Origin: Trichoplax sp. H2
Lineage: Eukaryota; Placozoa; Uniplacotomia; Trichoplacea
DNA: 64,000 nt
Direction of reading: 5' to 3'
Assembly (NCBI GenBank): GCA_003344405.1
Contig: NOWV01000017.1
Span: 744,001-808,000, forward strand
The notes beneath the pieces are model-generated. The model ran no database searches. It was not told the DNA's origin and was given only the letters and a program-made list of their open reading frames with translations. The position numbers and the translations under genes are program-made. This document shows, piece after piece, positions 15,070 through 29,305 of this stretch (within the stretch, counting starts at the first letter, position 1; each line of letters starts with the position of its first letter).

Positions 15070-16179
15070 GTTGGCAATACAGGTCGGACAAAATCAAGAG
15101 TCTTTCTAAGATAAGTTACGTTGTCGTCGTCGATTAAGAGTAATTGGGATTGAATTTTTAAATTACTACTTAAGGTTGTCTCTGCGTCAACGGAGACTTG
15201 ACTACCTAGCCAGGATTGGAAATCACCTTCAAGCCTTCTCTGTCTGCCTGATGTACGCAACCGTATTTATATACTCTTTACTATTGCACGTTGACAGAGT
15301 CGTGATATTGTATTGCTATTAACACTATTTTGACTGCACCATCCATACGTAGAGTACAGTACTGTGCACTGTCGACTAGCAAATGACTGTAGACTGTAGA
15401 CTGTAGAGTACTGTACTGTACAGTACAGTAGATCATAACGGTTTCCGACCGAACCGAATCTTCTCAGGTCTACAGTGTACAGTGTACAGTGTACAGTACA
15501 GTACAGTACTGCACAAGTCAAGTCCATTACCGGGGTTGGTTGAGTCTCACCGACTTGGATTAGTCTTGCTAACCCCGGGGTTGAGTGGCGTGGGTTAACC
15601 GGGCGGGTACTGTTTCCACACCCGCTAGTGGCCTGTGGCATATCAAACACGGTAACACATAACACATGGGACGATCGCCCATGGTAATGTGCGTTGGATA
15701 CGTTACCGTAGAAAACAACGCTTAAAGCATGGACGTCAGGACGTCAGGATGGTTTAAGTGTAAAGTGAGGAAATGCATCAGCGGTAATTCATATTTGGAG
15801 TGAAGTCGCTGTCAGACAACAGGGAAAAAGCTAAAAAGACTTTGCAAATTGTCAAGACCTAGGCTAGACCGGATCACCATTTCCGATCATGTAAGTAAAT
15901 GATAGTTATAATGACTTCATAATGTACCGTCATAGGGGTGGAGGATGGCTATGTTGTAATACTGCTTCATCATTCAGTACATTGGAAGTAATACTGATGT
16001 AGTACGGCCAAAACATAAACTGTAGTGTAGAAAGTAGTCCGCTAGTAATGGAAATGAATGCCAAAGTAGAGCCAAATGGCCTAGAGGTGGTACTGCAATA
16101 GCCGAGGCTTGTCAATATCTGCTTACAGGGCCAATCAATTATCTTATTTTCATATTCAACACTTAGAAAAACTTGAAAA
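15070..16179. promoter_or_regulatory. divergent promoter region PDAP1/CPSF4
   Basis: 1.1 kb between opposed starts. The part from 15.5 to 15.7 kb is richer in GC than its surroundings, and a palindromic array occupies 15351-15528. The open frames on the minus strand at 15.0-15.7 kb are not supported as genes, apart from the 10-nt PDAP1 exon. Confidence 0.5.
15351..15528. repeat. GTACTGTAC palindromic array with dispersed-element core
   Basis: Two blocks of TACAG/TACTG and GTGTACA pentamers flank a short core at about 15440-15475 (CCGAACCGAA, then TCTCAGGTCT). The core is the reverse complement of sequence at 21960-21996 and 22412-22454, so these three places share a dispersed element. Confidence 0.75.
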
Positions 16180-18195
16180 ATGGAGAGTATCATCGCCAAT
16201 GTTGATAATATCAAATTTACTATCGAATTTGAGCTCGATGACCAAATCGGAACACAGCAATTACCCTTTCCAGGAATGGATAGTAAGTAAAAAATGTATC
16301 GCTAATTGTTCATTCCATTAAATACGATGTATAGCAGTTATAGTTTACAGTAGTACTTTTAAGTAAAGCCAGTTTGTCAAAATTCTTGATAGAAATATCT
16401 TTAACAAGATACATACATGAAATTATTAATTGTCCGCATCATACTGGATATAGATTATATTCAAATAAACCACTGTACCAGATGTATCGAGTGACACTTT
16501 TATTACCTAATCGATGCCAACTTTGTTAATTCATGGCTATATTTTGACTAGCATGATACGAGATTGTAACTACTACTGCAGATAAATATTCATTAGCATA
16601 GAAAGTTAACTATAGGAGAGCTTAATATTTCATCCATTCAAAATCTGAAACATCTTTGTCAATGTAACGTTTTAGAATCTGGGGCAGCTGTATGCACCTA
16701 TTTCGCAGAAAGTCAATGCGTAAAAGGGTCAATGTGCCCTTTCCGTCATACTAAAGGCGATAAAACTGTCGTATGCAAACATTGGCTGCGAGGGTTATGC
16801 AAGAAAGGTGATCAGTGCGAGTTCTTGCACGAGTACGATATGACCAAAATGCCTGAATGTTATTTTTATTCAAAATTTGGTAAGATCTGGCACATCCGAT
16901 AATGCTTAGCAACAATACTATTGTAAGCTGACCCACAACATTGATTTATTTAGGTGAATGTAGCAATAAAGAGTGTCAGTACTTACATATCAATCCAGAA
17001 AGTAAAATTAAAGATTGTCCGTGGTATGATAGGGGTTTCTGCAAACATGGTAAGGGAGCGTGTTAAGCATTTTCAATACACTTAAAGTTGTAGCAGTTAT
17101 CACACTTTTGTAATCTTGTACGTACACTACATTGTCAATACAATTCTTTACCAACTTTCTATGCACTTTCTATTATAAACTCATTATAGGCCCAGCATGT
17201 AGACATCGACACGTCAGAAGAGTTGCTTGCCTAAATTACCTTAATGGTTTCTGCCCTGAAGGATCAAACTGTAAACATGTACAGTAAGTAATGTAATACA
17301 TGTATACTCGCATATACGCGTAAATTAAGAGTTTTAATTACAAGATTTACGAGAGTATCTTATGAAAAGATAGTAAAATCCATGACAATAGTATGAGTTT
17401 TCTACTCTAGTACAAGGCCACTGGTTTAAATTTTGGAGTTCTTTCATGTTTTTTATTCTCCATTTAAAGTAGCAAATTGATTTTATTGTAAGCTGACGCA
17501 ATTGAATATAAGATACCTCAGCTGAATTGATATGCTTTGCAAATTGATCATCATCCTGACCTTTTATTGTTGTACAGCTTAAGGTTTGAACTACCGACGA
17601 GAGAAATCGATATTCATTCTGAATCTAAACGTAAACCTAGCGTAGTAGTTTGTCATAATTGTGGAGAGTATGGACATAAAGCCTCCGCTTGTCCTAATCA
17701 GCTTATCTCTATTCAAAAGGAAGTGAGTAAAATATCAATCAAATCTAAAATAATATCGTATGTTATTGGTATTGCTCTTCTAGTTCCTAAACTTTGGTTT
17801 ATTGTCACACAGAATAGCCTAACCAATGATAATGGTAACAGCATTGGCATATCTCACGACCAAAATCAACAACAACAAAAGCGCCCTATGGATCAAGTTA
17901 TCTGTTTCAAGGTATTGAAAACTGTAAATTTTCAACTTTGTCCATAGTGTGTAACGTATAGATCTGTATAAATGCATGAAATCTCACTTTAGATTAGGCT
18001 GTACTAATATTGCGATTTTGTATCTTTAGTGTGGAGATAGAGGTCATTTCGCAAATAGGGTAAATATCTTCTCGTGTAACGCGAACTACCTAATTTAACG
18101 TCTACTCATGATTTTTTCTTTCTCACATTATCATAAAATACTTTTATTATTTTTATTTATATTAACAGTGTCCCAAACAAGGAAAGCTGAGGTGA
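16180..18195 (+). CDS. CPSF4: cleavage and polyadenylation specificity factor 30 kDa subunit
   Basis: CPSF30 recognises the AAUAAA signal within CPSF during mRNA 3' processing in the nucleus. Exons: 16180-16282, 16676-16879, 16954-17049, 17190-17283, 17578-17722, 17813-17911, 18030-18059, 18169-18195; 265 aa (human 244-269). Seen: N-terminus MESIIANVDNIKF and LPFPGMDKSGAAVC, then five CCCH zinc fingers: C-x7-C-x5-C-x3-H four times and C-x8-C-x4-C-x3-H for the third, including the invariant WLRGLCKKGDQCEFLH. Two C-terminal CCHC zinc knuckles follow, CHNCGEYGHKASAC and CFKCGDRGHFANRC, with a glutamine-rich linker. The last knuckle is split by an intron just before its final cysteine. Human CPSF4 has a single knuckle. 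Confidence 0.97.
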
Positions 18196-19750
18196 TAATT
18201 ACCTTAGGATCCAATTAATGAAGCTCTTTGGAGTCGTGTACCCTTCCTAACATTCTTACTTAAAATAGTCTTATTGTATATCTATGGTGCATTCATGAAT
18301 GCCCTAAAGTATTATGTCAATGATCTGTATACTCATTTGAAATTATCAAGTTTGAAGCTTGTAAAGGTGTCGGAGTGATTGAAACATGTTCTAAATCCTT
18401 TTTTTCAAAATAGGATAGTTCCTCATTGAGATTCATTTACCGATAGATAGTACAGAGATCAAAATTAGATTATTTCCGCTATTGTATCATTAACAGTAAT
18501 CATGTTACATGATTACAAAATCAAGTAATGCTAAGATTGTAGCTGAAATAACTGTAACTATTTCTTTATTAAAGTATTTGTAGTGTACAGACAGATATGA
18601 CTCGAACCTCTAATCACATTATTCTGTTGTAACTTATACTTTGTCCGGCATTCATCTCTACGAAAGTATACTGTAACTAAAACTACTACTTCTCTAAATT
18701 ATCTATTAAGGCTGCAATAATTCTTAAGCAATTATTACGAAATATTGCATTTGTCGTACAAATTCTTTTCAAAACTTCTATTCGGTGTCGTCTCATTTAC
18801 CCATACAGGATGATATTCTAGATCCAGAAAACTTCACAGGTATTAGCATCGTATGACATGTACCCATCATTTCATGCTTATGACATCACCAAAATAAATT
18901 CTTTTTCATTGATTTTATGATCTCCGTCCATAAATTACTTTTCTTTTTATGCAGGACTGCATAAAATATGCTTTCTGTCCTCTACGATCTCTTATCAATT
19001 TTGAAATTTTGTTTCATAACGGAGTCAGTTATTTTTTTAGCCATTACACTATTGTAGATTAGAACGAGTGGTGTGCAATTACGGTCTATATACTCGTATT
19101 GTACGAGTTTATACAAATGCCATTTATTTCTAAAGGTATTTACTCCAACAATCACTAGGCGCTATCATTATCCAATGCACGTATCCAACCTACCCAATAA
19201 AAAGAGGGTTAGGCGTTAACTTTTTAACACGAATAGGAGCCAACGTTTAGAAAATGTCATCAGGCTGAGCAGCTATCGATAGCCTCAATTCTAGCTTCTA
19301 ACTGATATCATGCAAGTAATTTTCAACCCCTTCCAATAATGATTACAATAGTAGCCAAATATAAATGATCTTTATCTCAATATGGGATTAACATTATTGC
19401 ATGCACCAATTTTACACATTAATCAACACGCTAATAGGTATATGATACGTAAAATTACAAGAAAAGATTTATTTCACATTTTCCTTAAATTGCTACAGCA
19501 ATTCAATAGATCTACAAAGCACCATTGGCCGACGGGAGTCATATAAATATGAAAAACAAAGCAATCACAAAATTAGTACAACCGTGGTATAGAGTCGGTA
19601 GATTAGCGTACTGCTGTACTTTCACTTGTACGTATGGTAAGCTAAATACAAAAAAAGATATAATACTAGCTTCTATAAGTACAGATATTAAACCATCAAT
19701 AATAGCCTTTAGTCTTAAATATCGACAACTACACACTATTTTAGTCTCAC
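18196..19750. other. convergent 3' region CPSF4 / RPS9
   Basis: 1.55 kb, AT-rich, between convergent stops. I see no conserved coding sequence. Short open frames at 19.5-19.9 kb on the plus strand lie opposite the RPS9 exon and are shadows. Confidence 0.4.
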
Positions 19751-21233
<1,483 letters not shown>

Positions 21234-21290
21234 CTACACGTGGAAGCAATTGCTCTGACCCCCCTCTACCACACAATGGATAATCGCGTT

Positions 21291-21415
21291 TTTGCAGTAC
21301 TGTACACTGTACGGTACACTCATACTGTACACTGCAGTACAGTACTGTACAGTATGTACTTACAATGTACAGTACGCTGTGCACAGCACACTCCATACTG
21401 TACACTGTAGGGGCA
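21291..21415. repeat. GTACTGTAC palindromic array
   Basis: TACAG/TACTG pentamers in both orientations, about 150-270 bp upstream of the RPS9 start codon. Same unit as at 8.8 and 15.4 kb. Confidence 0.85.
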
Positions 21416-21807
21416 TGGGCTTGATGGACTAGTTGTCCATAACTGACTAACAATGAGACTGTTTAGTACTGATACTGGTACGAACCATTTTTACCTATGA
21501 AAGCATAGAGTACAGTATGCGGTACCATACTGCAACTTAGCAGGCTAATACCAGCTAATTTGGATGTCAATCGCAGACAGTATACAGTATAGTACCATAC
21601 GCATTATCCGCATTAGGGCTGTTGAAAACTGATGTCATGGACTCATAGTTTCCGGCTTTGGATGTATCACTCATACTCAATCCGTTGAATCACTCACTCA
21701 TTACGCAATACGCAGTGGTACAAAGTATAAACTACCAATAAAAGTCCGGATTCCTTGCTGAAACGTCTCCAACTGAAATAGTCCAACTGTCCAACTGTCC
21801 ATTCTTG

Positions 21808-21947
21808 AGTACGGTACACTGTACTGTAAATGAAATTGATTGTACAGTACTGTACAGTACTGTACTGTACTGTACAACCGTTGCAGTCAATTCTAAGTTT
21901 TGTACAGTATAATATTGTACTGTACTGTACTGTAGGTACTGTACAAG
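21808..21947. repeat. GTACTGTAC palindromic array
   Basis: Two blocks of perfect TACTG/TACAG pentamers either side of a short unique spacer, leading directly into the duplicated segment that starts at 21944. Confidence 0.85.
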
Positions 21948-22129
21948 CAAGGCCTTCTAGACCTGAGAACGGTACGGTTCGGTTCGGTTCGGTTCAATGC
22001 CTTTATGATCTATACAGGCCTACTCAAAATGACCAGTAGTCCATAAAAACAAGAAACAGTCATGCGTGATGCGTTGTATTTTGAGATGTCTCGCCTCTTT
22101 TTGCAGTATTTTATTAGTACTGTACTGTA
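21944..22129 (+). repeat. direct repeat, copy 1 (truncated by assembly gap)
   Basis: Begins CAAGCAAGGCCTTCTAGACC, runs through a (GGTTC)n tract and on to TTATTAGTACTGTACTGTA at the gap. It is nearly identical to 22401-22588, offset about 457 bp. The copies differ slightly in the (GGTTC)n tract. Confidence 0.9.
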
Positions 22130-22149
22130 NNNNNNNNNNNNNNNNNNNN
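22130..22149. other. assembly gap (20 N)
   Basis: Twenty consecutive N. It falls exactly where copy 1 of the direct repeat enters its GTACTGTA tail, so repeat collapse is the likely cause and the true sequence length here is unknown. Confidence 0.99.
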
Positions 22150-22400
22150 TACAAAACCTTCATTTTTACTTTGTACTGTAGCGTCTCGCGTACTTTAATT
22201 AATAATTACGATGAAAGTAAACGTCGTACGTAAATTTTGATGACAGATTCGTGTAAATTAACTCTTTTTCTATAGACTGATATAAAATTTGTCAAAAAAA
22301 AAAAAAAAATTTAATCCATCTGTTTGCACCAAAATCATAGAAATTAGCCCGTCCACACTGTACTGTACAGTACTGTAGGTACTGTACATTGTACAGTGTA

Positions 22401-22588
22401 CAAGCAAGGCCTTCTAGACCTGAGAAAGGTACGGTACGGTTCGGTTCGGTTCAATACCTTTATGATCTATACAGGCCTACTCAAAATGACCAGTAGTCCA
22501 TAAAAACAAGAAACAGTCATGCGTGATGCGTTGTATTTTGAGATGTCTCGCCTCTTTTTGCAGTATTTTATTAGTACTGTACTGTACT
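22401..22588 (+). repeat. direct repeat, copy 2
   Basis: Second copy of the segment at 21944-22129, ending in the TTAGTACTGTACTGTACTG tail, 141 bp before the BUD31 start codon. It is preceded by its own GTACTGTAC block at 22358-22402. Confidence 0.9.
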
Positions 22589-22728
22589 GGTAGCAAAGTA
22601 CTGCATGATACCGTTGATACCCATACTAACTGACGCATAGCCACATTACTAACTGAAAATCGCTTGCGGTAAAAGATCACTTCGTCATCATTGAAGTTCA
22701 ACTTCTTCTTACAAACTTTATTGCCGAC

Positions 22729-24316
22729 ATGGGGAAGATAAAACGTAGCAAAAAGCCTCCTCCAGAAGGTTACGAATTGATCGAACCAACACTAGAGGAA
22801 TTAGATGCTAAAATGCGCGAAGGTAACGAGATTGATGAAGCCTTTTATATGTATTGACAGTATTATGAATTGACTTTAACCGTGGTATAAAATGACGGTT
22901 ACAAAATACAGTCATGTCCTGTCTTGTACAACATGAACAACCTTGATACCTGTAAATTAGTTTGCCACGCAATAGCAAGCTCTTAACAGATTCAACATCC
23001 AAATACAGTATTTTACTCAAATCTAGTAACAAGATATTATCAGTTTGTAATGTAGCTGATACAATTGGAATAATGATGATAATAGCAACAAAACTTAGCT
23101 GAAAGCAATATTATTTGCCATAGCATTGTGGAAACCTTCATACAACGTCTAATTATGCCATCTGCGTAAAGCAGTGCGAAAACAGATCAATAAGTGTTCA
23201 TGAACGTTATTAATCTCGCTATGGACTTTGAACAGTATTAATTAATTAATGAGCTGCAATACGTGTAATATCTTAAATAACCTACTATTATACGAGTTTG
23301 TGTATCATCATCAATATACTCAAAGGAATAATGTAATTCATGTCTAATCCTGTTATTAATGACGATTAAAAATTCTTACAGCTGAAGTTGACCCTCACGA
23401 AGGAAAGAGAAAGGTAGAATGCCTTTGGCCCATCTTTAGGTACTGAGAACAACATTGAAACAAATATTTAGCATTTACTATCTATGAAAACTCCAACTGT
23501 ACCATAATTGTTGCCTTATAACATCTAACTCTCCCACTTAGTATTACTGATCATAATGAAACTAATGCTATATACCCCTTCATGTCATGCAATAGGGTCC
23601 ATCATCAACGATCTAGGTATATTTACGATCTGTACTACAAGAGAAAGGCTATCAGTAAAGGTATGGTCATGATTTTACTCGAAGACAGTGTGTAATAGAC
23701 GTAACTGTAGCGATAGTAGTGTACGGCTACTATAGGATTGAAAAAATTTCCCTATTGTAGCTTCTAATTATAGTAATAATCATAATCGGGCTTATGATTT
23801 ACTAATGCTTCAAGCGTAATCTTGAAAATATCTTCCTTTCTATTTTACTCAATTTGTTCTGGTCTCGATAATTGATACTGCAGTAATCGTAGCTGAGTTT
23901 ATAATTCCATTTCCTTCAATACGCACTTTTATTGGTCCTTATGATATATATTCGAGGACATTCAACAACTGCCGCATTACAACTTGATTAATACCTGTAA
24001 TTCTTGCATTCCTTACAGAACTATATGAATATTGTTTAAAAGAAAGTATCGCAGATAAAAACCTCATTGCAAAGTGGAAAAAGAACGGTTACGAGAATTT
24101 ATGTTGCTTAAGATGCATTCAAACCAGGGATACAAATTTTGGAACTTCATGTATCTGTCGTGTGCCCAAATCTAAATTAGAGGAGGTTAGTTCTTAGATG
24201 CAGTTATATAACAATCAATAAAGGATTTGAAATCCCTTTTAATCATTCACTTATCCTTGCTTTAGGATCGTGTTATCGAATGTGTGCATTGTGGATGCCG
24301 TGGTTGTTCTGGATAA
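22729..24316 (+). CDS. BUD31: BUD31/G10 spliceosome protein
   Basis: BUD31 (G10) is a zinc-containing core component of activated spliceosomes. Exons: 22729-22822, 23382-23439, 23596-23660, 24019-24185, 24266-24316; in phase, 144 aa, the same length as human. Seen: [85 protein letters not shown], and the cysteine-rich end [11 protein letters not shown] with several conserved cysteines for its zinc cluster. Every family landmark is present. It is divergent from RPS9. Confidence 0.98.
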
Positions 24317-25222
24317 AATGCTTGTCCAAGATTGAGTATACTATAGGCTACAGTTTAGCGTATGGTAATGTGTTATACTAAAAGCTAGTTCCTGCTAGTT
24401 TTTGACTTAAAACTACTGATAGTATTTTATGCTTTATGTAGCGGGCATGCTATCAATAACGTTATATCGACTAGTAAGTTGTGTTTATTTACAGTACTGT
24501 CTCACTGACAATTAGAATCGGCTTAGGGTGGCAGTGGTATCGTTTTCGTAGTAATTTTGAAACTTCATAATACGATATAAATGTGTTCAAACATCAACTG
24601 TTATATTATTGAAAACAATAAGTTACAATACGTAGCGTCTGATCAGTTGAAACCGCAGTACGGAAGTACGTCAAAGACTTAATTACCAAGCTAACGAATT
24701 TGAATTAAAAAAATTTTAATATTTGTGTATCTCGAAATATTTATCGAAACCGATCCAGACTACCGGTACAACTTCCGCTATTCACCCTATGATAAACTGT
24801 TAAGAACTGATCGGTGTAATACCGTCAATCCAAATTAAATATAATCTACAAAACGAATTTATTACCCTATTGCAAATAAAATTTCGATTTAAAATCTCTT
24901 TTCAGTTATTTTATACTTTCGGCAAAGCATCATACCTAAAATTACTCTTTTTCAATCTAATTAGTAATACACTTATATTTGAAACTATAATGCCCCTTCA
25001 GTAGACTACTGCAGTATTAATCGCCTACCTCATCAATTAATAATATTGTACTATGAATCAATTTTATTTGTTCCTGCTATTTGTCAATCGTTAAAAAGTA
25101 AAGTAAAATATTTTATAAAATATCTATGACCTTTTAGTAAATGCTGTAGATTAATTTACGCCGTGCATATAATAAAACTTTAATTTCCATTGAATAGCAA
25201 TTATTAATTACAAGATTTCATC
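24317..25222. other. convergent 3' region BUD31 / RING-FN3-SPRY gene
   Basis: 0.9 kb of AT-rich sequence between convergent stops, no coding signal seen. Confidence 0.4.
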
Positions 25223-28200
25223 TTAATCAACAGTTACAGACCAACCAATATGACGAAAACAAATAGCAAAGTACAATTTTATTTCAGGCTCAGGCAAGTA
25301 CCACTCGATTGTAATCTGTCTCTCGCCGATTGTAAACGAAACTCTTAGTCTCTTTGGCATAATTTCTTGTGCACATATGCTAATAACATTGCCACGTCGT
25401 AAAGGTGGCAATTTATTCTTTAACGCGTTCCCATCTTTGTAAATTAAGCCAGAGCTGCTGATGTAGATAGCACCTGGCTGTCTAAGGTTCCGTTGCACGA
25501 AGTCCACTCGATTATTAGCAAGTCCAATAGCATCACTTGATTCTGACTTACCGGTCCCACTAACAATTAGCGTGATTGTTTCACCTAAAATATAACAAGT
25601 GCCACTAGAGCGTAAAATTGTGGCAACTTCGCTAGAAATTCGCGTTGCTGTTCGGCCGTCACTGCTAATTTCATATTCCATCTTTGCATCGGGATCGCTA
25701 CGAAAATTTTCCAACGCCCATTCTTTCACAAATTGTATCAGAAAAACGATGCTCAAAAGTTAATAATTCTTGCAGAATAAACCAGCTGTATACTCTACTA
25801 TTTAAGATTTAATACACTATTGTAAACAGATAATTTAACCCTTAAAAAGCGTCAAGTCTAGCGTCAACAGATCATGCACATAGAAGGATATCATATCCAA
25901 CCAGGAACTAAACTGAACTAAACTACGTATTATAAGTTCTTAATCATCTCTTATAAAAATAGTGCCGTTCCTAAAACTAACAATACGTGTAAATATTTTT
26001 ACAGTAATAAAATAACTGATATAGAATATCGAATATTTAGACCAAACTTACTGTGTGACGGAATGGCTGTACGACCTGTTTTAGGCTCGCTCCACATTCC
26101 CCAATCAGAAAAAGGGGAAGGTCGTGAACGCACGCGAAAACTGTACGTCGTTGTCGAAAGTAAATCTCTAACGACGAAATAGTTCGGCCTTCCCGAATAT
26201 ACTGTTTCGTATTTAACTTTACCCGGTGTTTCTTCATAGATATCACCTTCATAGATTTGTAACTGATATTCTTTGTCAGATTGCGAATTGGTATCTATGG
26301 TATCATCGTTGTGCTATATTAAGTATAGAAGCATAAAAATATATAAAACTGCCATAAAATTGTTTAGATTAGCCAATTGAAAAAGTTTAAAAGGCATACT
26401 ATATCTTATCTAAAATATCATATAGCAATCTACTAAAAATTCATCTAGTTATTAAAGCCTTAGTTCTATAGAAAATACTCTCACCTCAGACCATTCAATA
26501 TAAAAAGCTCCAGGCCTTTCTACCATTTTAACAATGACTGGAATTTCTGATACAAAACAGTGGGACTGAATTGCATCTAAAATTGAATTTAGATATCTAT
26601 CATTCAAATTGACCAATATTGAACGCAGTTGACCACTTTGCTCATTCAAGCTATTACCACTAAGAGCAAAGAGTAAGACCCAGTTAATTTGGTTAAATCT
26701 CGCAAGATTTCACACTGCATTTACGTAATAATAGTAACTGATAACGCAGGATTTAATTTTAAAGATTCAAGTCTACATATTATATTACGGTTGCAAACCT
26801 CTGTTCTAAAAATTTTAAATTTTTTTGTTTGAGGGTGGCTTTATTGTTAAGAACTTCAGCATCTTTACTTTTAAGTAATAGCTTACCTAGAAGTTTGTTA
26901 ATAGTATATCCATGTTACTATAACAAGCAACGGTCTCAACCTATTTTCTAAAATTATTTTCTGTTAAGTAGTGATACACAAACTGTACATATGCATACAG
27001 CAACAAAGCATAAATAATATTTAAAGAATTTATCATGTATCTCGCTAAAGCTTCGACGTAATATATTCTTACATCATATATCTATTATTTTTTATTAACT
27101 ATTAGACTAGTTACATTATTAATGTACTTATTTGAGAATAAGACAAATTTTTCGTGCAATCGAAATGCCAAGATTACGATCAACTATCCTATAGATGCAC
27201 CAGCCAATATGTATATATATATATACGCATGGTAGCGGTATAAGCTTAATGCTGTAATTAAACATATCATATATTTCACGTACCTTCTTCCATAAGTACG
27301 ATTCCAGAAGCTAATTGTGTTGCTAAGTTCTCCTGTTGATTTAAGAATGGTTTGATATGTCGATGTTCCTGGGCTTCAACTTGAGCTAAAAGTGCATCTA
27401 AACGTTTTTCTAAGGCATCAACGATTGCTTTGCGCGCTGCGAATAAAAAAGGTTACAGTTGAAACCTCTTGTATACTTTAGGCATACTCTATTAATCATC
27501 CAGCAATTAAAATTAAAATCAAACGTGTTACAGTAGATACACTTGCGTAACCTTTCGTGAAATGGGCTGTTAATTGTCGTCGCGTGTCTGAAGCATTAGC
27601 AGTCATTTTAGCCACATAGTAAGCGTGTTTCCCCATTTTATCATCTATTTGATTACATACTCTCTTTACTTTGGCTAACGTATCAAATAGCTCCACTTTA
27701 CATTGCTTGACTGCCGTATTCATACCTTTATCTGCAACACCAGTCTGCCATATTTTAATAGTAACAATAATTATGTTACTAAAATATCAAATAGGCAAGG
27801 AAAACACAATAGTATTCACATCACAGAACATATTCCTTAATGCGCATAATTGGCTCACCTAAATTTTTAAATAACCTAAGAGCGTAAGATATGATATTTA
27901 TCTATATAGAAACTGTTATTTATGAGTAGAAACAACTGTATAAAGATATATCTAACCTTTCTGAACTTGCTGTGGAAATGATCATTTTTTATTAATTCTA
28001 AAAGAGAATTATGAACTTTAACATCTTTAACATTCTGTATTGCCAGTATAGATGCTTTACACATTAGAGGACAAGTTATAACTGATGATTCTTTAATGCG
28101 GACATGTTTCTCAATGCACTCGTTGCAGAATACATGGCAACAAAGCATTAAGCGTGGCAATTTGTCATCGCTAGTTGTCAGTTTTTCCTTACATAGGGCG

Positions 28201-29305
28201 CATGTAGTTAGCTTAGCTTCTACAGGTGATAGCACAGACTTGGTTTACCATGGTTATTCGAAGCCCATAAGATTTTAAACATCGGAAAATATAAAAATTA
28301 GTAACTACCCTTGTCTACAAAAGTCCTATTGCGTCTGACAGCAAAAAGAAGATAGATTTAATTTTCCAAAATGTAATTGTCGATATCGCATATTGAATCG
28401 TAATGATTATTATTGATATTTTACGCTTGTTTTAGCAATAGATTTGGAGTACGGTAAATGTTATAGTCTCGATTGTGCTTTGAAAAGTTTTTCAACTCCT
28501 TACGACTTTTAATCTCTTATTGTAATTGATACTGTTCACTAGTCATGCTAATATAACGAGCTAGTGGGCGTAATTACATACCTACAGTAAAGTATATGAA
28601 AGTTTATGGAGGATCAAATAAACTGATAATCTTGGTTAATAAATGATCGCTTGCATTTGGAATCTTATTTCTATGCAGGTGAATAATAGATTAATAGGTG
28701 CAACATTTTTGATCAACAGAAAGAAGTATCTTGATCTCCCTTACTAATTATTGTTAGCAAGGGTAAAAATATCGATACGATATTGTATAATTAGTCTATC
28801 CAATGAATATCTACAATCGATTACGCGTGCAAGTTCGAATTATTAATAACTTTATGGTAACTCACTATTAAATAGAAATGGACACTACTGTACGATACAA
28901 CACTAAGTTGCATTAAAAATTTGATCGAACGATCTAATTAAATTAACTATCTGCATCAATCGCAGGTTACAATTAGTTATTAACTACTAGCATTCCAATT
29001 ATAACAAAGTTTTTCATTTAACGCAATTATTTTGCTCTCTTCACTTTACATTGAACATGCTGTTTTAACATAAAAATAACAGATAGCATATGCAAGACGA
29101 ACGCAATTAGCTGCAACGATATTATACGAATGCGAAATGTAAATTGAAGATTTAGCAAGAATAAGTATCTGTTTATGATAGTTTGGCCACGGATCTTAAG
29201 CCACTATACAGTATACAGTAAAATTGGAAAGCAAAATAGATACATTAAAAGACGAAAATCAATGCTAACCAATCTCTTATACCTTACCTCATCGATAGGA
29301 TCCAT
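25223..29305 (-). CDS. TRIM-like protein: RING, coiled coil, FN3, SPRY, no B-box
   Basis: Probable RING-type E3 ubiquitin ligase of the MID/TRIM9/FSD architecture. Exons (minus): 29305-29288 (MDPIDE), 28238-27957, 27744-27543, 27436-27284, 26886-26799, 26659-26485, 26313-26052, 25722-25223; phases agree, 559 aa. RING at about residues 18-65: CALC, LMLCCHVFCNEC, then CPLMC, where the last pair is C-x3-C instead of the usual CPxC. A long coiled coil follows (about 100-250; DALEKRLDALLAQVEAQEHR). FN3 comes next (about 305-395: VERPGAFYIEWSE, VVRDLLSTTTYSFRVRS, DWGMWSEP), then a C-terminal SPRY-like domain with SSSGLIYKDGNAL and LYFAICFRHIGWSV. I find no B-box cysteine/histidine pattern. The tiny first exon rests on a clean GAG|GTAAGG donor and matching phase. 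Confidence 0.8.
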
